From contig JACPYS010000042.1 in the NCBI GenBank assembly GCA_016195915.1, positions 136,285 to 200,284 on the forward strand: 64,000 nucleotides of DNA, in the 5' to 3' direction. Both the position numbers and the translations under genes were made by a program. The notes beneath the pieces are model-generated. The model did not search any database and was not told the origin of the DNA. It was given only the letters and a program-made list of their open reading frames with translations. Shown piece after piece: positions 35,615 through 43,738 of this stretch (positions within the stretch are counted from its first letter, which is position 1; each line of letters opens with the position of its first letter). Source of the stretch: Betaproteobacteria bacterium (lineage in GTDB: Bacteria > Pseudomonadota > Gammaproteobacteria > Burkholderiales > SG8-39).

Positions 35615-35878
35615 ATGGCGCTTGCGCATTCCAAACTGACGGCCCAAGGCCAGATATCCGTGCCTTCCGCAATTCGCAAGAAACTCGGGGTCGGGCCCGG
35701 CTCCGTCCTCGAGTGGGACGAGCAGAACCATCAGATCGTCGTCCGCAAGGCGGGTCGGCACACCTTGGCGGATGTGCACCAAGCGCTGTTTCCCGATGGC
35801 AGCCCCAAGCAAAAGCGGTTTACCAGCGTGAAGGAAGGCATCAGAAAGCACATCCGGCAGAAGCATGCACGCCGTTGA
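35615..35878 (+). CDS. vapB: AbrB/MazE-type antitoxin of a VapBC module
   Basis: An 87-residue swapped-hairpin AbrB DNA-binding protein: HSKLTAQGQISVPSAIRKKLGVGPGSVLEWDE is the classic domain, followed by a flexible basic tail (KAGRHTLADVHQALF...RKHIRQKHARR) that should wrap around the toxin. It binds the palindrome at 35592-35607 to repress its own operon. It overlaps the toxin gene by 14 bases. Just upstream, about 35490-35583, a frame that reads like the C-terminal tail of another antitoxin (QQRDAWGRAFREAE) ends, a possible relic. Confidence 0.9.
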   Translation: MALAHSKLTAQGQISVPSAIRKKLGVGPGSVLEWDEQNHQIVVRKAGRHTLADVHQALFPDGSPKQKRFTSVKEGIRKHIRQKHARR

Positions 35879-36245
35879 TACCAATCTGCTCGTGCGACTG
35901 GTGGTGCGTGACGATGCGGATCGGGTCGATGCCGGGGAGGCGTTTGTCGCAACAGGTGCGTGGGTGTCACACCTCGTACTGGCGGAAACGCTGTGGGTTC
36001 TCGACGCGCTTTACCATCGCTCGGCTACGCAGATCGCAGATGCAATCGACCGAATGCTGAAGCACAGGGAATTGACGCTTCAGGATGCGGATGTCGTTGC
36101 CTTGGCGCTGGATCATTTCCGCTCCCGCCCCTCGCTGGGCTTCTCCGATTGTCTGGTTCTGGAAATCGCCCGCAAGGCCGGTCATCTTCCGCTCGGCACC
36201 TTCGACCGGAATGTTGCAAAACTCGACGGTACGCGCCGCCTGTAG
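35865..36245 (+). CDS. vapC: PIN-domain toxin (VapC)
   Basis: A 126-residue PIN ribonuclease. Conserved acidic residues are D5 (HAVDTNLLVRLVV), E43 (LVLAETLWVL), D96 (LGFSDCLVLEIARKAG) and a final D (LGTFDRNVAKL). The complete set implies an active Mg-dependent RNase, usually cutting tRNA or rRNA. The gene starts inside the antitoxin gene, as is typical. Confidence 0.92.
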   Translation: MHAVDTNLLVRLVVRDDADRVDAGEAFVATGAWVSHLVLAETLWVLDALYHRSATQIADAIDRMLKHRELTLQDADVVALALDHFRSRPSLGFSDCLVLEIARKAGHLPLGTFDRNVAKLDGTRRL

Positions 36246-36273
36246 TGCTCTCGATCAAGTGCTCAAGGCCGGC

Positions 36274-36291
36274 CCGACCCCGGCGGGTCGG
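36274..36291 (+). terminator. Hairpin after vapC, possible terminator
   Basis: CCGACCC and GGGTCGG form a perfect 7-bp stem with a CGGC loop, 30 bases after the vapC stop. No T-run follows, so it may be a pause or Rho-linked site rather than a strong terminator. Confidence 0.35.
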
Positions 36292-36407
36292 CGGCGGCGA
36301 TTCGTCCCGGACCGGCGGCGCTTAGGCGTACACTGACCGCCGATCGGAATCGACCGGGCTCTCCGCCCGCGCATTGCGCTGCTTTCAAACGATCGGAGGA
36401 GGATCGG

Positions 36408-36509
36408 ATGTACGGGCATGACGAGGGTCTTGCATTGCCCAGGCTGGGGGCGAATGCGTCAAAGGCATTCAAGGCGCTGTCTGCGCCGGGCGCGCAATGC
36501 GCGCGGTAA
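36408..36509 (+). CDS. Possible 33-residue leader peptide coupled to the giant kinase
   Basis: ATG at 36408 follows a strong GGAGGAGG site (36395-36402) and opens a 33-codon frame (MYGHDEGLALPRLGANASKA...) ending at TAA 36507. It overlaps the kinase start at 36497 by 13 bases in another frame. The kinase ATG has no ribosome-binding site of its own, so this short cistron probably feeds ribosomes to it. No known family is recognised. Confidence 0.4.
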   Translation: MYGHDEGLALPRLGANASKAFKALSAPGAQCAR

Positions 36510-39500
36510 CCAAAGCGCAACTCCTCGCAGAAAACGAGCGGCTGCTCAAGCGGGTGGCCGCGCTCGAGCGTGCGAAGGTGAAGAGCGCGGCGCGATCGTC
36601 AGCGGCAAACAAACCGCGTGCCGGCGATGCAGCGATCGCGGCCGAAAACGCACGGCTGCACAGGAAAGTTGCCGCGCGCGACCGCAAGATCGCCGAAGCG
36701 CGCGAACTGCAGGCGGCGACGAGCGACGTGCTCAAGGCGATCAGCCGTTCGACCTTCGACCTCGATGCGGTTCTGAACACGCTGTTGCACTCGGCAGCGC
36801 GGCTGTGCGGGGCTGACCGGGGCCTCATTTTCCGCCCCGACGGCGAGGGGCGTTACTTCCCCGCGGTGATGTACCACTACGCACCCGGTTCGCCGACTGA
36901 AGTTGCCTTGCGCAAGGCGGCGGTCCGCAACGATTGCAGCAGCGCGACCGGCCGCGCCATTCTCGAGCGGCGCACCATCCACATCTCGGACGTTCTCGCC
37001 GATTCGGGGTACACCCGGCGCGACCTGATGACGGCCGACGCCGCGCGTACCGTGCTCTCGGTTCCGTTGCTGCGCGGCGACGACCTGGCCGGCGCCATCA
37101 CCCTGACGCGGCACGGCGAGCCGCGGCCGTTCACCGACAGGCAGATCGAACTGGTGACCAATTTCGCCAATCAGGCGGTGATCGCGATCGAGAACGTGCG
37201 CCTGTTCAACGAAACGAAGGAGTCGCTTGACCGGCAGACGGCGATCAGCGACATCATGCGCGTCACCTCCAACTCGCCGAGCGACGTGCAGCCGGTGCTC
37301 GATGCCGTGGCGGAGCGCGCAGCACGCATTTGCGAAGCGCAGATTGCCGACGTCGTGCTGGTCGAAGGCGGGGCGTTGCGCTTCAGGGCTTCGATGGGGA
37401 ATATCGAGCGTCTCGGCGCCACCGAAACGGTGCCGCTCAATCGCACCAGCGTGATGGGGCGATCGATCATCGACCGCAGGCCCGTGCACGTGGCCGATCT
37501 GCAGAACGTCCCGGAGGACGAGTATCCGATCGGACGAATGCTGGCGCGCAAGCACGGGCACCGCACGATCCTTGCCGTGCCGCTGATACGCAAGGACCGG
37601 GCGCTCGGGACGATCCTTCTGCGCCGGACCGAAGTGCGGCCTTTCGACGACAAGCACATTGCGCTTCTCAGAACCTTTGCCGACCAGGCGGCGATCGCGA
37701 TCGAGAATGTGCGGTTGTTCAACGAAACGAAAGAGGCGCTCGAGCGGCAGACGGCGACGGCTGAGATCCTGAAAGTCATTGCGAGATCGCCGTCGGATGT
37801 GCAGCCGGTGTTCGATGCGATCGCCGCAAGCGCGATGCGCTTGATTGGCGGCAGTTCGGCGACCGTCGCCCGGGTGGTCGGAGACATGCTGCATCTCGCG
37901 GCAACGACCGCAACCAGTGAAGCAGGCAGCGACGCGATGAGGAGCATGTTTCCCAGGCCGCTCGGGACTCCGGGACTGCTCCTTGGCACGGTGGCGCGTT
38001 CCGGGAAGCCTGCGTACCGGAGCGATTCCGAGAGCGACCCGGAGGTGCCGCCCGAGGTCAAGGAACTGGCCCGCGCCCGCGGCTATCGAAGCACGCTTGC
38101 CGTGCCCATGCTGCGCGAGGGCGTCACGATCGGAACGATCGGCGTCGCCCGCCCCGAACCGGGGCCGTTCACCGATCACCAGATCAATCTGCTCGAGACC
38201 TTCGCCGACCAGGCGGTGATCGCGATCGAGAACGTGCGGCTGTTCAACGAGACGAAAGAGGCGCTCGAGCGGCAGACCGCTTCCGCGGAAATCCTCAAGG
38301 TCATCAGCAGTTCGTCGACTGACTTGACGCCGGTGTTCGATTGCATTCTCGAACACGCGACCCGGCTCTGCGACGCGCATCTGGGCGTGCTGTACGGTTC
38401 GCACGACGGCGAAAAGTATCAAACCCTGGCGCAGCGCGGCGCGAGCGATGAATTGGCAAAGCACCTGATGGGCCGGGGGCCGTTCGTCCCGGCCGCCAAC
38501 TCCGCCTTACGGAAAATGATCGAGGAACGTCAGTCGGCACAGTTTGCCGATTACAAGGACACCGCCGCGTACCGAGAGCGTGCGCCGAATATCGTCGCAT
38601 TGGTGGATCTTGGCGGCGTGCGGAGCTTCGTCGTCGTGCCCATGCTCAAGGAGGGCCGGGTGATGGGCGGAATCGCCATCTATCGGCGCGAAGTACGGCC
38701 ATTCAGCGAAAAGCAGGTCGACCTGGTCCGAAGTTTTGCCGCCCAGGCGGTGATCGCGATCGAGAACGTGCGGCTGTTCAACGAGACGAAACAGGCGCTC
38801 GAGCGGCAGACGGCGACGGCGGAGATCCTCAAGGTGATCAGCAGCTCGCCGACTGATACGCAGCCGGTGTTCGATGCGATCGCACGCAGCGTGGTACGGC
38901 TGTGCGACGGCCTCTACACGTATGTCGGGCTGTATGACGGTGCGATGTTGAGTTTTGTCGCGTATCACAACGTGAGCCCGGAGGCGCTCGCGATTCTTCG
39001 AGCGAGATTCCCGAGCCGGCCGACGCGAGGTTCGTCAGCTGGCATTGCGGTTCTGGATGGCGTGGCGGTTCACATTCCGGACGTGATGGCGGATCCCGGC
39101 TACCAGTTCAAGGATCTGGCCCGCGCAGACGGCTATCGCGCCATCCTGGCGGTGCCGATGCTGCGCGGCGGAACCTCAATCGGAATCATCGCGGTGGGCC
39201 GGCGCACGCCGTTTTCGGAGGATCAGATCGGTCTCGTCAGGACCTTCGCCGACCAGGCGGTGATCGCGATCGAGAACGTGCGGCTGTTCAACGAAACCCG
39301 GGAGGCGCTCGAGCGGCAGACGGCGACGGCCGAGATTCTCAAGGTCATCGGCAGCTCGACCACCGACACGCAGCCGGTGTTCGACGCAATCGTGCGCAGC
39401 GCGCTGCCCATTTTCGACGGCATGGGCATCGCTATTGCGCGGGTGGAGGGAAATGCGATTCACTACGTTTCGGAGGGCGGGAATACTTCCAGAGCTCGCG

Positions 39501-42500
39501 GCGGCTTTCGCATGCCGCTCGACCGCGAGAGCATTGCCGGTTGTGCAATTCTCGATCGCCGCCTGGTCAGCATTCTCGATACGGACGCGCCGGAGACGCC
39601 CGCCAACACTCGCGCCAACGCTCGCGTTTCTGGAAGCCGTTCCTTGGCGGTTGCGCCGATGATGAGCAAGGGCGAAGCCGTCGGCACCATCACGCTCCTG
39701 CGGCGCAATCCCGGCAAATTGAGCGACAGGCTCCTCGATCTGCTAAAGACCTTCGCCGACCAGGCGGCGATCGCGATCGAGAACGTGCGGCTGTTCAACG
39801 AGACCAAGGAGTCCCTCGAGCGGCAGACGGCGACCGCGGAGATTCTGAATGTAATCGCAAGTTCGCCGTCGGATGTGCAGCCGGTGTTCAATGCGATCGT
39901 CGACAGTGCCGTGCGCCTGATCAAGGGACAGTCGTCGACCGTGACCCGGGTGGTTGGGGACACCATTCAGCTCGCTGCGTTCACTTCGACCAGCGACGCA
40001 GGCAATGAAACGCTCAAGAGCCTGTTTCCTCTTCCCCTTTCACACTCCAGCTCGCTGCACGCCCGGGTTGCGCGCACCGGGAAGTCCGAAGTCCGAATCG
40101 ATGTTGAAAACGATCCGGACTTGTTGCCCGAGGGGAAGGAAATGGCACGCGCCCGGGGATTCCGAAGCGAACTTTTCGTGCCCATGCTGCTGGACGGAAA
40201 CGCGATCGGGACGATCAACGTCGCGCGCCGGGAGCCGGGAGAATTCAGCGATCACCAGATCAATCTTCTGAAAACCTTCGCCGACCAGGCGGTGATCGCA
40301 ATCGAGAACGTGCGGCTGTTCAACGAGACGAAAGAGGCCCTCGAGCGGCAGACGGCGACTTCCGAGATCCTGCGCGTCATCTCGAGTTCACCCACCGATG
40401 TGCAACCGGTGTTCGAGGCAATCGCAAAGAGCGGCCTTCATCTGTTCGAGGATGCCAACGTCTCGGTGGTGCTGCGCGACGGCGATACCATCCGGGCGGG
40501 TGCGTTCTCGGCGCGCGACCCGGAACGGATCGCAACATGGAGAGCTGCCTTCCCCACGCCGCTGACACGCGATTACCTCAACGCCACGGCGATCCTCGAC
40601 AACGCAATCGTCGATATTCCGGACGTAGACGCCTTGCCGAGACCGTTGAAGCCCGGCACCGCGGACTTTGCTGCCACCGGCTTCAAGGCGATCACCATCA
40701 CGCCCATGATGCGCGGTGACGAAGCAATCGGCGCAATCGGGGTCGCAAGGCTCAAGCCGGGATCGCTCAACGACAAGCAGATCGCGCTGCTCGAGACCTT
40801 CGCGGACCAGGCGGTGATCGCGATCGAGAACGTGCGCCTGTTCAAGGAGGTGGAGGCGCGCACGGAAGCGCTGTCGAAGACGGTGGGGCAGCTTACGGCG
40901 CTGGGCGAGGTGGGGCAGGCGATCAGCTCGACGCTGGACATCGAGAAGGTGCTGAAGACGGTGGTGACGCGTGCGGTGCGGCTCACCGGGCTGGACGCCG
41001 GCGTGATCTACGAATACGACGCGCCGAGCGAGCTGTTTCAATTGCGGGCCTCGAAGAATTTCGACGAGGAGAGCGTCAACGGCATGCGTGGCGCATCATT
41101 GCGCGTGGGAGAGGGAGCGGTGGGGGGGAGCGTCGTGGCGCGCAAGCCGAGGCAGGTTCCCGACACGCACGCCCCGGACTATCCAGCCCGGTTTCGTGAA
41201 CTGCTCGACCGCGAGGGGTTCCGGGCGATCCTCGCGGTGCCGCTATTGCGCGAGGACCAGATCATCGGCGCGCTGATGATACTCCGCAAGGAACCGGGGT
41301 CATTCGGGCAGGAGACCATCGAGCTGCTCCAGACCTTCGCTTCGCAGTCGGCGCTGGCGATCCAGAACGCGCGCCTGTTCCGCGAGATTGCGGAGAAGGG
41401 CAAGCAACTCGAAGTCGCGAGCCAGCTCAAGTCGCAGTTCCTCGCCAACATGTCGCACGAGCTGCGCACGCCGTTGAACGCGATCATCGGCGTGACCGAG
41501 ATGCTGCATGAAGACGCGGTCGATCTGAAACGCGAGGACGAGCTCGAACCGCTCGAGCGCGTGCTGCGCGCTGCCAGGCACCTGCTCGCGCTGATCAACG
41601 ACATTCTCGATCTCTCGAAGATCGAAGCGGGCAAGATGGACATCCACATCGAGTCCTTCGCGATCGCACCGTTGATCAACGACGTGGTGCAGACCATCGG
41701 TACCATGGCCACCAAAAACGGCAACGAGGTGGTGGTCGATTGCGCGGCCGACATCGGCACGATGAATGCCGACCAGACGCGCATCCGGCAGGCGTTGCTC
41801 AATCTCGCGAGCAACGCGAACAAGTTCACCGAGGGTGGCAAGGTCACCATCGGCGCCAGGCGTGCAGTCGAGGAGGGTCGCGAGTGGGTGACGATGGCGG
41901 TCACGGACACCGGCATCGGCCTGACGCCCGAGCAGATGGGGAAACTCTTCCAGGAGTTCGTCCAGGCCGACGCCTCGACCACCCGCAAGTACGGCGGCAC
42001 GGGGCTTGGCCTCGCGATCAGCCGGCGCTTCTGCCAGATGATGGGCGGCGACATCACGGTGGCGAGCGAGTTGGGCCGCGGCTCGACCTTCACGATCCGC
42101 CTGCCGGCCGAAGCCGGGGTGGTACAGCCGGCGGCGGCCACCCGAGCCGACACGGCGCCGTCCGGGGCCTCGACGATCCTGGTCGTGGACGACGATCAGA
42201 CGGTGCGCGAGATGATGGAGCGCTATCTCGCGCGCGAGGGATTTTCGGTCGTGACGGCAAGCGGCGGCCAGGAAGGGCTGCGGCTCGCGCGGGAATTGCA
42301 TCCCGCGGCGATCACGCTCGATGTGATGATGCCGGACCTCGACGGCTGGACGGTGCTCGCTGCGATCAAGGGCGATCCCGAGCTTGCGGACATTCCGGTG
42401 ATTCTCATTTCCATCGTGGATGAGAAGAACCGCGGCTACGCGCTCGGCGCCACCGACTATATGGTCAAGCCCGTCGATCGCGCACGGCTCTCGGGCGCGT

Positions 42501-42937
42501 TGCGCGGGATCTGCGGCTCGGTCGGCCGCCAGGTGCTGCTGGTCGATGACGACGAGACGATGCGACAGGGAATGCGGCTTGCGCTGGAGCAGGACGGCTG
42601 GCAGGTCGGCGAGGCCGAGAACGGCCAGATTGCGCTCGCGCGGCTCACTGAGGCGCGGCCCGACATCATCATGCTCGATCTGATGATGCCCGAGATGGAT
42701 GGTTTTGAGTTTCTCGTCGAGATGCGCAGCCGCGCCGAGTGGCGTGACATCCCGGTGCTGGTGGTGACGGCGAAGGACTTGACTGCGGGGGAGCGCAGCC
42801 GCCTCAACGGCGACATGGAGCGCGTGCTGCAAAAAGGCGCTTCCGAGCTGGACGAACTGCTGCGCGAGATCGGCCGCATTCTGCCCGGGTCAATAGAGCG
42901 GGGCCGCGGCAGGAAGGTGGTGGAGGAAAAGACATGA
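36497..42937 (+). CDS. Giant soluble hybrid histidine kinase: 9 GAF, HisKA, HATPase, 2 receivers
   Basis: 2146 residues with no membrane segment. An N-terminal coiled coil (residues 1-70, LLAENERLLKRVAALERAK) precedes nine GAF domains beginning near residues 75, 244, 417, 593, 771, 940, 1108, 1282 and 1455. HisKA has H1654 ([11 protein letters not shown]), and HATPase_c has [12 protein letters not shown] and GGTGLGLAI. Two receivers have D1942 ([10 protein letters not shown]) and D2061 ([10 protein letters not shown]). The last GAF (VGQLTALGEVGQAISSTLDIEKVL) is of a different subtype. The kinase-receiver part is nearly the same as in the haem-type kinase at 43735. The stop overlaps a degenerate receiver start (ATGA), so the original operon continued into receiver and cyclase genes that have since been lost. 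Confidence 0.94.
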   Translation: MRAVTKAQLLAENERLLKRVAALERAKVKSAARSSAANKPRAGDAAIAAENARLHRKVAARDRKIAEARELQAATSDVLKAISRSTFDLDAVLNTLLHSAARLCGADRGLIFRPDGEGRYFPAVMYHYAPGSPTEVALRKAAVRNDCSSATGRAILERRTIHISDVLADSGYTRRDLMTADAARTVLSVPLLRGDDLAGAITLTRHGEPRPFTDRQIELVTNFANQAVIAIENVRLFNETKESLDRQTAISDIMRVTSNSPSDVQPVLDAVAERAARICEAQIADVVLVEGGALRFRASMGNIERLGATETVPLNRTSVMGRSIIDRRPVHVADLQNVPEDEYPIGRMLARKHGHRTILAVPLIRKDRALGTILLRRTEVRPFDDKHIALLRTFADQAAIAIENVRLFNETKEALERQTATAEILKVIARSPSDVQPVFDAIAASAMRLIGGSSATVARVVGDMLHLAATTATSEAGSDAMRSMFPRPLGTPGLLLGTVARSGKPAYRSDSESDPEVPPEVKELARARGYRSTLAVPMLREGVTIGTIGVARPEPGPFTDHQINLLETFADQAVIAIENVRLFNETKEALERQTASAEILKVISSSSTDLTPVFDCILEHATRLCDAHLGVLYGSHDGEKYQTLAQRGASDELAKHLMGRGPFVPAANSALRKMIEERQSAQFADYKDTAAYRERAPNIVALVDLGGVRSFVVVPMLKEGRVMGGIAIYRREVRPFSEKQVDLVRSFAAQAVIAIENVRLFNETKQALERQTATAEILKVISSSPTDTQPVFDAIARSVVRLCDGLYTYVGLYDGAMLSFVAYHNVSPEALAILRARFPSRPTRGSSAGIAVLDGVAVHIPDVMADPGYQFKDLARADGYRAILAVPMLRGGTSIGIIAVGRRTPFSEDQIGLVRTFADQAVIAIENVRLFNETREALERQTATAEILKVIGSSTTDTQPVFDAIVRSALPIFDGMGIAIARVEGNAIHYVSEGGNTSRARGGFRMPLDRESIAGCAILDRRLVSILDTDAPETPANTRANARVSGSRSLAVAPMMSKGEAVGTITLLRRNPGKLSDRLLDLLKTFADQAAIAIENVRLFNETKESLERQTATAEILNVIASSPSDVQPVFNAIVDSAVRLIKGQSSTVTRVVGDTIQLAAFTSTSDAGNETLKSLFPLPLSHSSSLHARVARTGKSEVRIDVENDPDLLPEGKEMARARGFRSELFVPMLLDGNAIGTINVARREPGEFSDHQINLLKTFADQAVIAIENVRLFNETKEALERQTATSEILRVISSSPTDVQPVFEAIAKSGLHLFEDANVSVVLRDGDTIRAGAFSARDPERIATWRAAFPTPLTRDYLNATAILDNAIVDIPDVDALPRPLKPGTADFAATGFKAITITPMMRGDEAIGAIGVARLKPGSLNDKQIALLETFADQAVIAIENVRLFKEVEARTEALSKTVGQLTALGEVGQAISSTLDIEKVLKTVVTRAVRLTGLDAGVIYEYDAPSELFQLRASKNFDEESVNGMRGASLRVGEGAVGGSVVARKPRQVPDTHAPDYPARFRELLDREGFRAILAVPLLREDQIIGALMILRKEPGSFGQETIELLQTFASQSALAIQNARLFREIAEKGKQLEVASQLKSQFLANMSHELRTPLNAIIGVTEMLHEDAVDLKREDELEPLERVLRAARHLLALINDILDLSKIEAGKMDIHIESFAIAPLINDVVQTIGTMATKNGNEVVVDCAADIGTMNADQTRIRQALLNLASNANKFTEGGKVTIGARRAVEEGREWVTMAVTDTGIGLTPEQMGKLFQEFVQADASTTRKYGGTGLGLAISRRFCQMMGGDITVASELGRGSTFTIRLPAEAGVVQPAAATRADTAPSGASTILVVDDDQTVREMMERYLAREGFSVVTASGGQEGLRLARELHPAAITLDVMMPDLDGWTVLAAIKGDPELADIPVILISIVDEKNRGYALGATDYMVKPVDRARLSGALRGICGSVGRQVLLVDDDETMRQGMRLALEQDGWQVGEAENGQIALARLTEARPDIIMLDLMMPEMDGFEFLVEMRSRAEWRDIPVLVVTAKDLTAGERSRLNGDMERVLQKGASELDELLREIGRILPGSIERGRGRKVVEEKT

Positions 42938-43128
42938 AGATCCTCTACGTCCAAAACAAGGCTGATGCCGAGCTGCGGTATCTCCCAATAGTCATGACCT
43001 CGGCGATTGAACACATGGCGAGCGTGGTGCGTCGCAACAACCCGTTGCGCGATCAAACGCGCAACGCCACGCGCGGGGGCGACCCTGATCGCGAGTTCAG
43101 GGGATGTCGGGTACCATGTAATGCGTGA
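42934..43128 (+). pseudogene. Fossil of receiver and receiver-cyclase genes joined by a deletion
   Basis: It starts exactly like the receiver at 46497 (MKILYV, ATGA overlap with the kinase stop) but after about 8 codons switches to a sequence matching the interior of the receiver-cyclase at 46868: KADAELRYLPIVMTSA against KADAELRHLPVIMISA, then SVVR. The frame then runs into unrelated sequence and stops. This is what a deletion of roughly 560 bases between two neighbouring genes would leave, so a complete copy of the downstream operon once stood here. Confidence 0.8.
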
Positions 43129-43141
43129 GGGGGAGGCTCGC

Positions 43142-43738
43142 ATGCGCGGGCCCGAGTTTCGGGGGGGACCAATGGCGCGCGGCGCGACTATTGCTCGCAG
43201 TTTCCTGCATTTGTCGCATGGTTTGCCGGCACTGCTTCCACTCCCCGGCAGCGCTTACCGGCACCGAAGACCTGACAGATCTGTCGCGCCCGGAATTTTT
43301 TTTGAAGTACTCAGCGGCCCGACCCACGCCCAGGCGCCGATACGCATCGGAACTTCCCTCGGGCTGGCTGGGTTCCGTTCTGAGTCCGGACAGACGATTC
43401 CGCGCGGTTACCAACGCCGCGTCAAGGAAACGAACGCGAAGGGTGGAGTACTCGGACGGAAGCTCGAACTGACAATATTGGATGACCAGTTGCAGATCCC
43501 CGCAGCGGTTGCCAATCACGAGCGGCTCCTTACGCAGGATAAGAGCGACCTTGCAATTTCGCCGTACTCCTCTCCGATTACGGACGCAGCCGCGGCCGTG
43601 ACAGAAAAACGCGGGAAGCCGAAAGCGGCTTCGGAGGTTGCGACCACTTCGCTTTTCAAGAAAGGCCGGCGGTTCCTGTTCATGCTGCTCTCGCCGGCGG
43701 AGATCTATCCGCTCGTCAACCGGAGTGCCAAACCGTGA
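43142..43738 (+). pseudogene. Truncated LivJ-type periplasmic binding protein
   Basis: From about 43330 the frame reads as the N-terminal lobe of a type I periplasmic binding protein: [80 protein letters not shown]. It then ends abruptly after about 200 residues, whereas the family has about 400. Residues before the HAQ cleavage-like site do not form a normal signal peptide. A good GGGGGAGG site precedes ATG 43142, but the product would lack one lobe and cannot bind ligand normally. Its last codons overlap the GTG start of the next kinase. Probably inactive. Confidence 0.75.
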
